Shown here piece after piece: positions 1-9,173 of a stretch of DNA of 64,000 nt. This DNA is from Halanaerobium sp964649895. GTDB taxonomy: Bacteria; Bacillota; Halanaerobiia; Halanaerobiales; Halanaerobiaceae. Below the pieces are notes generated by a model. The model did no database searches and had not been told where the DNA came from. It saw only the letters and a list, made by a program, of their open reading frames with translations. The DNA is taken from positions 1 to 64,000 of the forward strand of contig CAZYRX010000005.1 of NCBI GenBank assembly GCA_964649895.1, read 5' to 3'. The translations under genes and the position numbers were made by a program. The first letter of the stretch is position 1, and the number at the start of each line of letters is the position of its first letter.

Positions 1-25
1 TAAATGCTTTTCAGCGACATATATT

Positions 26-54
26 ATCTTAACATTAATATGCTGTTTTGTCAA
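26..54 (-). promoter_or_regulatory. Near-consensus sigma-A promoter, leftward (downstream of a pair)
   Basis: On the minus strand TTGACA (49-54) is separated by 17 nt from TAAGAT (26-31), and seven bases later GTCGC follows (14-18). It points out of the window toward an unseen gene. The same elements and spacing recur 105 bp upstream, so this is the downstream member of a tandem pair. Confidence 0.75.
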
Positions 55-130
55 GAGTCTTAAGCATTTTTTAGATAACACATTTGACATCTCATTTGAA
101 AATTCAAGACCAAAATTTGCGACCTTTTAT

Positions 131-159
131 ATCTTAACATCCTTGTATAAATCTGTCAA
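131..159 (-). promoter_or_regulatory. Near-consensus sigma-A promoter, leftward (upstream of a pair)
   Basis: TTGACA (154-159), 17 nt, TAAGAT (131-136) on the minus strand, then 7 nt and GTCGC (119-123), exactly as in the promoter at 26-54. Tandem strong promoters about 100 bp apart with a shared initially transcribed sequence resemble rRNA operon P1/P2 arrangements; that the target is an rrn operon is inference because it lies outside the window. The rest of 55-130 and 162-214 shows no other structure to me. Confidence 0.75.
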
Positions 160-214
160 GAAATTTTAATTATTTATCTTACCCATTAATCTTCTAATAC
201 TTTTGGTTATTCAA

Positions 215-275
215 AAAATGCTGTATCAAATTAAAAAGCACAGAGATAAAAACCTTTTAATTGATACAGCATTTT
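215..275 (-). terminator. Terminator of dacF
   Basis: Long hairpin: arm 215-236 pairs with 255-275 (about 21 bp with one bulged A), loop 18 nt, followed on the minus strand by a T-rich run. It lies about 65 nt after the dacF stop codon. Confidence 0.8.
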
Positions 276-340
276 ATAAAATATCGAATCATTATCTATT
301 GTATCTTTAATAATACTATATATTGTAGAACATCGATTAT

Positions 341-1492
341 TTATGCAAAGATACCGCTAACAAATCCTATTAAAGACCTCCATAATCTAACAACGATATT
401 TGCTCTATCAATATCTTCAACTGCAATAATATCTACTGATCCAATTTGCATTTGATCTCTATAGACTATAAGCTCACCAATTTTTTCTCCTTTATCAATT
501 GGAGCTCTTAAATTATCACTTATCTGAATCTCTTGATTGATTTCTCTTTCTTTTCCTTTTTGGACCATTACATAAAATGATTTTTCTATTTCTCCAGCTA
601 CTGCTTCTTGGGCAGATTCTGCAACAGTAATATTCTGAATTTGTTCTCCAGCTGCTGCTATTTCTCTTTTAGCAAAAGAATTAAAACCATAATCAAGCAG
701 TCTAGTTGTAGCCTCTTCTCTTTGCTGGAGTGTATCTGATTGCATTACTACAGATATTAATCTGGTATTCCCTTTCTGCGCAGTTGCAGCAAGGCAAAAA
801 CCTGCTTCTTGAGTATGCCCAGTTTTCAAACCATCCATACTTGGATAATGATTAATCAATCCATTCGTATTAACAAGCATAGCTTCACGATTGGGAAGTT
901 GGATTGTTTCTGTCCAGATAGATGCCCACTCTAATACTTGTGGATATTTTGCTAATTCATTTGCCATTACAGCAATATCTCGAGCAGTAGAATAATTATC
1001 TGGATCAGGTAATCCAGTAGAATTTGCAAAATTAGTGTTTTCCAATCCTAATTCATCTACTTTTTCATTCATCATAGCTATAAAATTGCTGTATGTTCCT
1101 GCAATATACTCACCAACAGCAACACTGGCATCATTCCCTGATGCAATTGTAACTGCCTTTAAAAGTTTTTCCAACTCTACCTGAGTGTTAGCAGCTAAAA
1201 ATATCTGTGAACCACCCATTGATTCAGCATATTTACTAATTGTTACCATATCACTTAAATCAATTGACCCTTCCTCTATTTTTTCCATAGCAATTAACAA
1301 AGGCATTATTTTTGTCATACTTGCTGGAGGTAGCTTTCTATCAGCATTTTTTTCAAATAAAACCTGCCCTGTTTCTGCTTCAATTAAAATAGCTGATTCT
1401 GGTTCTACTTCAAATGCTTTAACCTGAGATAAGCCTGCAAATGACAAAACTACTATTAATAAAATTAAAAAAGCTGCATTTAATTTTCTCAT
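341..1492 (-). CDS. dacF: D-alanyl-D-alanine carboxypeptidase (penicillin-binding protein 5/6 type)
   Basis: Serine DD-carboxypeptidase (peptidase S11) that trims the terminal D-Ala from peptidoglycan stem pentapeptides outside the cytoplasmic membrane. All three active-site motifs are present: SMTK (Ser58-Lys61), SGN (118-120) and KTG (223-225). Residues 1-27 form a signal peptide, and the C-terminal 110 residues fit the beta-rich PBP5 C domain with a final hydrophobic/amphipathic anchor. I place the start at 1492 (383 aa) because AGGAGG lies just upstream; an in-frame start further out would run into mazG. It follows mazG by 19 nt and is the last gene before a strong terminator. The symbol is by analogy; dacA/dacB paralogues cannot be excluded. 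Confidence 0.9.
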   Translation of the reverse strand: MRKLNAAFLILLIVVLSFAGLSQVKAFEVEPESAILIEAETGQVLFEKNADRKLPPASMTKIMPLLIAMEKIEEGSIDLSDMVTISKYAESMGGSQIFLAANTQVELEKLLKAVTIASGNDASVAVGEYIAGTYSNFIAMMNEKVDELGLENTNFANSTGLPDPDNYSTARDIAVMANELAKYPQVLEWASIWTETIQLPNREAMLVNTNGLINHYPSMDGLKTGHTQEAGFCLAATAQKGNTRLISVVMQSDTLQQREEATTRLLDYGFNSFAKREIAAAGEQIQNITVAESAQEAVAGEIEKSFYVMVQKGKEREINQEIQISDNLRAPIDKGEKIGELIVYRDQMQIGSVDIIAVEDIDRANIVVRLWRSLIGFVSGIFA

Positions 1493-1511
1493 CTTATTCC
1501 TCCTGTGATTT

Positions 1512-2345
1512 TTAATCATGTTCTTTAAATTCTTTTGATTTTGCTTCTTCCCAAAAAATATCCAATTCATTCAAAGTATAATTTTCAAAATCTGATTTCC
1601 CAGATTTAACAGCGGTCTCAATATACTGGAATCGCTTTTTGAATTTCAATATTGTTTTAAACAGTGCTATTTCTGGATTAATTTCTTTGAATCTAGCAAG
1701 ATTTACAACAGCAAATAACAAATCACCAATTTCTTCTTCCAATAATTCTTTTTTTGTATCTTTTTCTATATTTTTGCTTTCTGCTAAAACTTCTTTGCTT
1801 TCATTTAGTTCTTCCTCAATCTTCTTGACAATAGGATCAATATCATTCCAATCAAAACCAACTTCAGCAGCAATTTTTTGAATTTCATGAGCTTGATTTA
1901 AAGCGGATTGCCCCTGATTTAGTTTATCCATTAAAGATTCAGAAATATCTTCTTTTTCTTCTTTTTTTATCTCATTCCAGTTATGAAGTACTTCTGCTGA
2001 ATCTTTCACTTCAACTTCAGCAAAAACATGAGGATGACGGCGAATTAGTTTCTCTCGAAGAATACGGCTAACATCCCCTAAATCAAAATCGCCTTCTTCA
2101 TATGCCATCTGGGATTCAAAAATAACCTGCAGTAAAAGATCACCTAATTCTTCCTTGAAAGCTTCTATATCTTTTCTTTCAAGAGCTTCAACAACCTCAT
2201 AAGCTTCTTCAATAATATTTTCTTTTATAGAGTAATAATTTTGCTTTTTATCCCATGGACAACCTTCAGGGCCTCTTAATAATGCCATTACTTCTATTAA
2301 CTTATCTAACTCAGTTAAAATCTTCTTTTTTGTTTGTGCTTCCAA
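1512..2345 (-). CDS. mazG: MazG family nucleoside triphosphate pyrophosphohydrolase
   Basis: Hydrolyses (d)NTPs to NMP and pyrophosphate, a house-cleaning activity. Two MazG repeats are visible: the first with the metal-binding EExxE (46-50) and ExxxD-type motif near 66-69, the second with a matching EEEIGDLL segment near residue 207. At 277 aa it is the two-domain form without the N-terminal methylase domain of Bacillus YabN. Translation starts at TTG (2343-2345) with GAGGGGG nine bases upstream. It sits between the SpoVB-like flippase and dacF, as mazG follows yabM (spoVB) in Bacillus. Confidence 0.92.
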   Translation of the reverse strand: MEAQTKKKILTELDKLIEVMALLRGPEGCPWDKKQNYYSIKENIIEEAYEVVEALERKDIEAFKEELGDLLLQVIFESQMAYEEGDFDLGDVSRILREKLIRRHPHVFAEVEVKDSAEVLHNWNEIKKEEKEDISESLMDKLNQGQSALNQAHEIQKIAAEVGFDWNDIDPIVKKIEEELNESKEVLAESKNIEKDTKKELLEEEIGDLLFAVVNLARFKEINPEIALFKTILKFKKRFQYIETAVKSGKSDFENYTLNELDIFWEEAKSKEFKEHD

Positions 2346-2407
2346 TTAATTAACCCCCTCGATAATAAATCTGTCTATATATATGTGTGATTTATTTGAA
2401 ATAATAA

Positions 2408-4036
2408 CTACTCATTCAATAGGTTTATTCTAACTAAAAAATCAGCAAGTTTTCTACCTATACCAGGTATTAAAACTAAATCACTATATTGAATTTCCTT
2501 TAATAACAATAAAGCTGTGAAATATACAAAAACAGCCATTGTTATAACTGTAAAAGTATTAATTTGATATGCATATGGTATACTGTAATAATTTAAAATC
2601 TTTAAACCATAATAATAAGCAAATTTAATAAAAGCTGACATTGTTAAAATTGCTGCAATAGGTTTTATAACCATTGTTTTAATTTCAAAAACAAAATGAC
2701 TTTCTTTTTTTACATAATAAATATTCAAAAATGCAGCTATTGCAAAACCTGTTGTTGTTCCTAGAGCAGCTCCTCGTATACCAAAAGATGGAATTGCAGT
2801 TAATGTATAATTTATAAAAGCATTAACCAGAGCTCCTATCAACAAATTGCGAGCAGGAATAGAGGTTTTGCCAATACCATTTAAAATACCAGTCGTTGTT
2901 TGCTGTAAGGCAATAAAAAAGACACCCCATGCAACAAATCTAAGTGGAACAGCTGCACCTGGTTCAGAAAATATTATATCTGTTATCGGAAGGGCAAGTA
3001 AATATAAACCTGTAGAAGCTGGTAAAGCAAACATTATTGCCATTCTTAATGATGTCTGTACTCGATATTTTATCAGGTCCATTTTATCTTTAGCAAAAGC
3101 TTCTGCAATTGAAGGTACAAGACTTGCAGATAAAGAAACAGTTATTATTGTAGGAAAATTTACAAGCGGCATTGCTACTGCAGAGAACATTCCATATAAT
3201 TCTGTAGCTTCCGTTACTAAAAATCCTGCAGTTTGAAGACGATTCGGAACAAATATTAAGTCCACAAGACTCATCAGCGGCATAACAAGTGCCCCAAGTG
3301 TAATTGGAACTCCTAACGCAGTAATTCTTCTAACTATACTCATAGATTTTAGATTTTGTATATCGTCTCCACGAGATAAAAAATCAAAAATATTTTCTCT
3401 TCTTTTATAGTATATAAAAAATAATATCAATAGTCCACCCAAAGCCCCGGTAACTGCTCCGAAACTTGCTCCTGCTGCTGCATATTCTAATCCATAAGGT
3501 GCTAAAAAGACAACCAAAAGAATCATAGTTATCATTCTGATGAACTGTTCAGAAACCTGAGAAACTGCAGTTGGAACCATATCCTGTAGGCCCTGAAAAA
3601 AACCTCTAAAAGAAGCCATAATCGATACAACTAAGATAGCTGGCGAGATCGCAAGTACAGCATAATAAGCTCTGGGATCCAGACTAAGTATCCTAATTAA
3701 TGGTTTTGCAGATAAAGCCATTATAATTGAAACCAAAATTCCAACTATAAGACTCATTCGCCTTGCAACTATAAAGATTTTATATGCTTCCTTTTTCTTA
3801 TTTGAAGCAATTCTATCTGCAATTAGTTTTGCTAAAGCAACAGGTATACCTGACCTGGAAACAACAAGCAATATTGTATAGATGGGATAAGCCATCTGAT
3901 ATAACCCCATCCCTTCAGCACCAATAATTCTGGTAAGAATTACCCTGTACCCAAATCCCATTACTCGTGCTGCCATTCCTGCAGCAGTTAATATTGCTGC
4001 CCCTTTTATAAAATTATTCTTGTTTTTTGTTTCCAT
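2408..4036 (-). CDS. SpoVB/MurJ-like polysaccharide (lipid II-type) flippase
   Basis: Integral membrane protein of the MOP/MATE superfamily, 542 aa with about 14 hydrophobic segments across its whole length and the family's N-terminal pattern of a short basic head followed by a Gly-rich helix. Members flip lipid-linked cell-wall or polysaccharide precursors. It matches the Bacillus SpoVB/YabM type by position between mfd and mazG. The start has AAGGGTG six bases upstream. Despite the name, homologues occur in non-sporulating Firmicutes, so a role in vegetative wall or envelope polysaccharide export is more likely here. Substrate is unknown. Confidence 0.85.
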   Translation of the reverse strand: METKNKNNFIKGAAILTAAGMAARVMGFGYRVILTRIIGAEGMGLYQMAYPIYTILLVVSRSGIPVALAKLIADRIASNKKKEAYKIFIVARRMSLIVGILVSIIMALSAKPLIRILSLDPRAYYAVLAISPAILVVSIMASFRGFFQGLQDMVPTAVSQVSEQFIRMITMILLVVFLAPYGLEYAAAGASFGAVTGALGGLLILFFIYYKRRENIFDFLSRGDDIQNLKSMSIVRRITALGVPITLGALVMPLMSLVDLIFVPNRLQTAGFLVTEATELYGMFSAVAMPLVNFPTIITVSLSASLVPSIAEAFAKDKMDLIKYRVQTSLRMAIMFALPASTGLYLLALPITDIIFSEPGAAVPLRFVAWGVFFIALQQTTTGILNGIGKTSIPARNLLIGALVNAFINYTLTAIPSFGIRGAALGTTTGFAIAAFLNIYYVKKESHFVFEIKTMVIKPIAAILTMSAFIKFAYYYGLKILNYYSIPYAYQINTFTVITMAVFVYFTALLLLKEIQYSDLVLIPGIGRKLADFLVRINLLNE

Positions 4037-4089
4037 AAACTACACCCTTAATCTTCTTTTATAGATAATAATAGTTATTTATTCATTAT

Positions 4090-7000
4090 CTATTTTTTAT
4101 CTTCTGGATCTTTTAATTTAATATTTTTTAAGTATTTTAACATTTTTATCAATTCTTTATCAATTTTTGAAGATTTCCTTGTCTTAATAAGCAATTGTGG
4201 TTTTTTTGCTGATCTAATTTTTATTCTTCTTGCATACTTTTGACTAAATTCAACTAATTTTCTCCCATCTACTGATTGGGCATCAATAAATTGACAGCGG
4301 ACTACTTTTCCTTCCTGCCTGATCAAATCTATATTAAGTTCTGCAGCTAATACCTTTAACCTTGCAGTATTAATTAATCTCATAACTTCTTCTGGTGGCT
4401 CACCGAATCTATCAATTAGCTCATCAATAACATCTACTGCATCGGTTTCGCTTTTTATGTTTTTCACTTTTTTATAAATTTCAATTTTTCTGGCCTCATA
4501 TTTTATATAATCATCAGGAATATATGCATCTAAATCCAGATCAACTTCAACCTCTATTTTTATACTCTCTTTTTCACCTTTAAGATCTTCAATAGTACCT
4601 TCTAGAAGTTTAGTGTATAATGAAAAACCGACTGCAGAAATATGCCCACTTTGTTCTGGCCCTAAAAGATTACCTGCACCTCTTATTTCCAAATCTCTCA
4701 TGGCTATTTTAAATCCAGACCCAAGAGAAGAAAATTCTTTTATAGCCTCAAGTCTTTTTTCAGCAACTTCTGGAAGAATTCTATTTCTTTCATATAATAA
4801 ATAAGCATAAGCAATTCTATTTGTTCTTCCAACTCTACCTCTAAGCTGATAAAGCTGAGATAGACCCATTCTGTCAGCATGATTTATAATAATTGTATTT
4901 ACATTCGGAATATCAAGACCAGTTTCAATGATTGTTGTACAAACTAAAATATCAAATTTATGATGATAAAAGTCATACATAATTTTTTCAAGTCTTTTCT
5001 CTCTCATCTGACCATGTGCTACTGCAATTTTTGCTTCAGGTAATATTTTCTGTAGTTTCCCGGCTGTTTTTTCTATATCTTCTACTCTATTGTGTACAAA
5101 ATAAATTTGACCATCCCTTGCTAATTCACGACGGACTGAGCTAGAAATTAGCTCTTTGTTTTTTTCTTTAATAAAAGTTCTAATTGGATATCTATTTTCT
5201 GGAGGCGTTTCAATTAAACTCATATCGCGAACCCCTACTAAAGCCATATGAAGAGTCCTTGGAATTGGGGTTGCAGTCAGAGTAAGAACATCAACATTGC
5301 GTTTTAAATCTTTAAGTTTTTCTTTATGAGTAACTCCAAATCGTTGTTCTTCATCAATTATTAATAACCCTAAATCATCAAAAATTACATCTTTAGAAAG
5401 AAGTCTATGTGTACCAATTAAAATATCCACTTCACCTTTAATTAGTTTTTTGAGAGTTCTTCTTTGCTCTGCAGCTGTTTTAAAACGGCTTAACATCTCA
5501 ACATTTACAGGGAAATCAGCAATCCGTTCCTCAAAGGTGTTAAAATGCTGCTGTGCTAAAATTGTTGTTGGCACTAAAACTGCTGTTTGTTTACCATCAA
5601 GGGCAGCTTTGAACGCTGCTCGGATGGCAACTTCAGTTTTTCCATAACCTACATCACCACATAATAATCTATCCATAGGTTTTTTTGATTCCATATCTGA
5701 CTTAACTTCTTGAATAGCTTCTTTTTGATCAGGAGTCTCTTCAAATGGAAATGCCTCTTCGAATTCCTGCTGCCATAACATGTCATCAGAAAATTGATAA
5801 CCTGTTAAAGTTTCTCTTTCAGCATATAATTCTAGAAGACCAATTGCCATTTCTTTAACAGATTTCTCCACTTTATCCTTAACTTTTTTCCAGTCACTAC
5901 TTCCCAGTTTATATAATTTAGGTTTCCCGCTATCTGAACCAATATATTTTTGAACAAGATTAATCTTGTCTGTAGGCACATAAAGTTTATCTTCTCCTGC
6001 ATATTTTAAAACAAGATAATCTTTGTGCTGACCTTGAATCTCTAAAGTTTTAACACCAAGGTATTTACCGATTCCATGGTTTTCGTGAACAACATAATCT
6101 CCAGATTTAAGATCATCTATGCTGTTGATCTCAACACCATCTTCAAAATCTCCAATTTTTCTTTTTCGTTTCTGCTCACTACCAAAAACTTCTTTATCGG
6201 TGAAAACAGCCAGTTTTATATCATTGAAAATAAAACCTTCTGCAAGGCTATCAGCAAAAACTGCAAGCTTAGATTGAGAAAAATCATCAGATATTTTAAA
6301 TCCTTTATCTTCCAAGAACATAGTAATCCTTCTTTTTTTACTAGAAGAATTAAGAGTTACAGCGACCTTATACCCTCTTTTTAAAAATTCTTCAACTTTA
6401 TCAGAAAACAATTCAAGCTGACCATGAAATGGTTCGAGGGATTCTGTATCAAAATTTATCTCATTTTTTTCTAAATTTTTTTTATCAAAATCAGAGGTGA
6501 TTTCAACAACTTTATTTTCATTAATACCAATTTTGAACTCTTCTTCAGTTAAAAAATTTTCTATATAATCAGGTAGAATTATTCCCTGCTCAAGAAGTCT
6601 TGATTGTGTGTCTAATATTTCCTGGTAATAACTTTTTCTTTTCTGTGAAATTTTATCTGGTCTTACAGAGAAAATAATACTATCTGATAAGTATTCAAAA
6701 AAACTTGCTGGATTTGAATAATAATAGGGTAAAAATTGCTCAAAACCTGGAAAACGATGTTTTTCTTCTAGATCTTCCAGCATTTTTTTTGCTTTATTTT
6801 TTAAATAATCAGCTTCTTCTAACATATCATTCTCAATAAGCCTCTTAACCGCTTCTCCATATGCTTTTTTAATTTTTGGATATGACCTTTTCACCACATG
6901 TTCATCAATGATTAAATTAGCAAAAGGTGGTATTATGATTTCATCAGTTTCTTCTTTTGATCTCTGAGCACTAAGATCAATTTTCCTAATTGAATCGACT

Positions 7001-7596
7001 TCATCTCCAAAAAGCTCTATTCTAAATGGCTGTTCATCAAGCAGAGTAAATACATCTATTATTCCACCTCTAATACTGTATTGCCCGGGTGCCTCTACCA
7101 TTTCTTCTCTTTTATAACCTAGCGCAAAAAGTTTTCTTTGGAAATCTTTTAAATCAACTTCTGAATTTCTGTCAATAAAAATACTTTTCTCCCTATATAT
7201 TTTTTTAGGAGATAGTTTTTTAAAAACAGCTGCAGGAGTAGTTAGTATTATTTTTCTTTGATCTTCATTAAAAAGTAGTTCTGTTAGTACTTTTGTCCTT
7301 TCACTCATAGTTGTTAAATCAGGCATAAGCTGTTCATGAGGGAGAATTTCTTCTTCAGGAAATACTAAAAAGTCGTCTTTATTAATTAATCTCAGTAAAT
7401 CTTCCTGCATTTGTTGAAGAGAATAATTGTCTGGGAGAAAAAACACAATATCTTTTTCAGCTTTCTCTAAAAAATTAACTGCAAAATAAGAAATTCTGCT
7501 GCTGCTCAAGCCGGAAATCCTCATATTTTTTCCATTGATGTTTTTTGAAATATTATTAAATTTTTGATTTTCTAGCAACATCTTTCTAAAATTCAT
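4090..7596 (-). CDS. mfd: Transcription-repair coupling factor
   Basis: DNA translocase that removes RNA polymerase stalled at lesions and recruits UvrA. 1168 aa, the usual full length. Visible in order: UvrB-like N-terminal region, the RNA-polymerase interacting domain (segment DYVVHENHGIGKYLGV), the RecG-like helicase with Walker A GDVGYGKT, the DEEQ box, the SAT-like TLTATPIPRTLH motif and QLRGRVGR motif VI, then the C-terminal TRCF domain. AAGGAGA lies seven bases before the ATG. It follows pth across a terminator, as in the Bacillus pth-(fin)-mfd order; fin and spoVT are absent here. Confidence 0.97.
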   Translation of the reverse strand: MNFRKMLLENQKFNNISKNINGKNMRISGLSSSRISYFAVNFLEKAEKDIVFFLPDNYSLQQMQEDLLRLINKDDFLVFPEEEILPHEQLMPDLTTMSERTKVLTELLFNEDQRKIILTTPAAVFKKLSPKKIYREKSIFIDRNSEVDLKDFQRKLFALGYKREEMVEAPGQYSIRGGIIDVFTLLDEQPFRIELFGDEVDSIRKIDLSAQRSKEETDEIIIPPFANLIIDEHVVKRSYPKIKKAYGEAVKRLIENDMLEEADYLKNKAKKMLEDLEEKHRFPGFEQFLPYYYSNPASFFEYLSDSIIFSVRPDKISQKRKSYYQEILDTQSRLLEQGIILPDYIENFLTEEEFKIGINENKVVEITSDFDKKNLEKNEINFDTESLEPFHGQLELFSDKVEEFLKRGYKVAVTLNSSSKKRRITMFLEDKGFKISDDFSQSKLAVFADSLAEGFIFNDIKLAVFTDKEVFGSEQKRKRKIGDFEDGVEINSIDDLKSGDYVVHENHGIGKYLGVKTLEIQGQHKDYLVLKYAGEDKLYVPTDKINLVQKYIGSDSGKPKLYKLGSSDWKKVKDKVEKSVKEMAIGLLELYAERETLTGYQFSDDMLWQQEFEEAFPFEETPDQKEAIQEVKSDMESKKPMDRLLCGDVGYGKTEVAIRAAFKAALDGKQTAVLVPTTILAQQHFNTFEERIADFPVNVEMLSRFKTAAEQRRTLKKLIKGEVDILIGTHRLLSKDVIFDDLGLLIIDEEQRFGVTHKEKLKDLKRNVDVLTLTATPIPRTLHMALVGVRDMSLIETPPENRYPIRTFIKEKNKELISSSVRRELARDGQIYFVHNRVEDIEKTAGKLQKILPEAKIAVAHGQMREKRLEKIMYDFYHHKFDILVCTTIIETGLDIPNVNTIIINHADRMGLSQLYQLRGRVGRTNRIAYAYLLYERNRILPEVAEKRLEAIKEFSSLGSGFKIAMRDLEIRGAGNLLGPEQSGHISAVGFSLYTKLLEGTIEDLKGEKESIKIEVEVDLDLDAYIPDDYIKYEARKIEIYKKVKNIKSETDAVDVIDELIDRFGEPPEEVMRLINTARLKVLAAELNIDLIRQEGKVVRCQFIDAQSVDGRKLVEFSQKYARRIKIRSAKKPQLLIKTRKSSKIDKELIKMLKYLKNIKLKDPEDKK

Positions 7597-7634
7597 TTAG
7601 ATTTCTCCTTAATAATTAAAGCAATGGCAAAAGA

Positions 7635-7657
7635 GCCCCTGCATAGTATGCACGGGC
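7635..7657 (-). terminator. Terminator of the rplY-pth unit
   Basis: GC-rich hairpin (about 10 bp, arms beginning GCCC and ending GGGC) starting four bases after the pth stop, followed on the minus strand by TCTTTTG. It separates pth from mfd, which has its own Shine-Dalgarno just downstream. Confidence 0.7.
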
Positions 7658-7660
7658 CTA

Positions 7661-8218
7661 TTATCCATTAAATTTATTCATTGCTTTATGTATATCTTCT
7701 TTTAACATTAATTCAACAGCAGAAACAGATTTTTCTATAACATTATTTGCAATATCTTTTTCTTCACCCTGAAACTTGCTTAAAACATAATCACTTACAG
7801 ATATATTTTCAGGCGGTCTTCCAATACCAACCTTCAATCTTTTAAACTGATCTGTACCTATTCTTTCAATAATAGACTTTATGCCATTATGACCGCCGCT
7901 TCTACCATTTTTTTTAAATCTTATTGTACCTAAATCAAGATCTAAATCATCATGAATAACCAGCAAATTTTCAGGTGGAATTTCATAATATTTCAAAATT
8001 TTTTGGATAGGCTGACCACTTCTGTTCATGTACTTCATTGGCTGAAAAATCATTATTTTTTCTCCACCAAAAAAATAGTCTCCATAAAGACCATCAAATT
8101 TATAACTGCTCTTTATAGAATATTTTCTGGCAAGAGCTGCTGTTATCATAAAACCAATATTATGTTTTGTGTTAGCGTATTTTTCACCTGGATTGCCCAG
8201 GCCAGCAATTACTCTCAA
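7661..8218 (-). CDS. pth: Peptidyl-tRNA hydrolase
   Basis: Releases the peptide from prematurely dissociated peptidyl-tRNA. The family signature GLGNPG is at residues 6-11, catalytic His at 19, and the counterparts of the E. coli active-site Asn68 and Asp93 are Asn65 and Asp90/91; 185 aa is the normal length. I chose TTG at 8216-8218 as start: GGAGG lies eight bases upstream and the protein then begins MRVIAGLGNPG like its relatives. A TTG five codons further upstream would place the Shine-Dalgarno inside the gene. Cotranscribed with rplY, the classic ctc-pth pair. Confidence 0.95.
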   Translation of the reverse strand: MRVIAGLGNPGEKYANTKHNIGFMITAALARKYSIKSSYKFDGLYGDYFFGGEKIMIFQPMKYMNRSGQPIQKILKYYEIPPENLLVIHDDLDLDLGTIRFKKNGRSGGHNGIKSIIERIGTDQFKRLKVGIGRPPENISVSDYVLSKFQGEEKDIANNVIEKSVSAVELMLKEDIHKAMNKFNG

Positions 8219-8245
8219 CCACAAAACCTCCAAATAAGTAAATTT

Positions 8246-8269
8246 GAGCGCAGTCAGAAGACCGCACTC
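8246..8269 (-). terminator. Hairpin between rplY and pth, possible partial terminator
   Basis: Ten-base-pair stem with two G-U pairs and a four-base loop, directly after the rplY stop. The following minus-strand sequence has only a short T-rich stretch, so it may attenuate rather than end transcription into pth. Confidence 0.5.
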
Positions 8270-8283
8270 ATTATTATTTACTA

Positions 8284-8967
8284 TTAATATTCTTTTTCTT
8301 CCCAGTCTTCGCTTTCTTCTTCTCCTTCTTCGCCTTCTTCTCCTTCTTCTTCTTCACCAATAACTTCTGGCTCTAAGAACTCTTCTTCCTCTTCTTCCTC
8401 TTCTTCTTCTATAAGCTCTGTAGGTGTAACAACAGTTACAATTACTTCATCAATATCAGTTACCAGATCAATACCTTCTGGAAGTTCAAGATCTGATACT
8501 GCTAAAGAATCTCCCATTTCTAGCTCAGAAATATCAAGAGTGATTTCGGAAGGGATTTCAGCAGGCAAAGCATCAATCTCAATGTTTCTGATTAGCTGCT
8601 GCAGCACTCCACCTTCATGTACACCAGCTGCTGTACCTTCTAAATTCAATGGTACAGAAACTGTAATCTTTTCGTCCATAGATATAAATTGAAAATCAAC
8701 ATGTAACAAATTCTTTTTAATTACATCTCTCTGAAAATCTTTGATTATTACAGTTGCCTCTCCACTATCCTCTTCTGCAAATGAAAGATCAATAATTGCA
8801 TTTGAAAAAAGAATTTTTTCAATATCTTGTGGATTTACTTTAATTGATTTAGGCTCATTTCCTCTACCATAAACAACACCAGGAATTTGACCGCTTCTTC
8901 TTATTTTACGGGCAGCTCCCTTTCCAGTTTTAGTCCTCGTTTCCACTTCAATAGAATGTCTTTCCAT
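8284..8967 (-). CDS. rplY: Ribosomal protein L25, general stress protein Ctc type
   Basis: Binds 5S rRNA in the large ribosomal subunit. Residues 1-90 are the L25 domain (ETRTKTGKGAARKIR start, IPGVVYG) and 95-182 the TL5/Ctc C-terminal beta domain. Residues 183-227 form an extremely acidic tail: 28 of the last 41 residues are Glu or Asp, including ten consecutive Glu. The corresponding DNA is a low-complexity ttc-rich stretch (8284-8410) prone to slippage. Start has GGAGAGG seven bases upstream. It heads the rplY-pth operon behind its own promoter at 9055-9083. Confidence 0.95.
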   Translation of the reverse strand: MERHSIEVETRTKTGKGAARKIRRSGQIPGVVYGRGNEPKSIKVNPQDIEKILFSNAIIDLSFAEEDSGEATVIIKDFQRDVIKKNLLHVDFQFISMDEKITVSVPLNLEGTAAGVHEGGVLQQLIRNIEIDALPAEIPSEITLDISELEMGDSLAVSDLELPEGIDLVTDIDEVIVTVVTPTELIEEEEEEEEEEFLEPEVIGEEEEGEEGEEGEEESEDWEEKEY

Positions 8968-9054
8968 GACTATCCTCTCCTTGCATAAATTAAATTTAAA
9001 GCCAGTAAAATTAGACGCTGGCAGGTCTGCAATTAATAAAACATAACAAATTTT

Positions 9055-9083
9055 ATTATAACATCAATATAAATTTTAAACAA
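9055..9083 (-). promoter_or_regulatory. Promoter of rplY-pth, with a short leader hairpin
   Basis: Minus strand TTGTTT (9078-9083), 17 nt, TATAAT (9055-9060). The predicted leader of about 80 nt contains a small hairpin with 5-bp arms at 9001-9005 and 9018-9022, which could be a regulatory leader or the weak end of prs transcription. Confidence 0.65.
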
Positions 9084-9173
9084 GTGATTTATAAGATTTG
9101 TTTGATTTTATATTAAAATACTATAAACTAAAACGATACAAAGATATTTGCTGAGATTATAAGGAACTATAAT

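Noticed and set aside
2408..4036. Evidence for sporulation (SpoVB, SpoVG)
   Set aside because: Both families are widespread in non-sporulating bacteria, and spoVT, yabG and sspF are missing from their usual places.
9155..9173. Short ATTATA...TATAAT inverted repeat after prs as terminator
   Set aside because: Six AT base pairs only, no T-tail; too weak to support.
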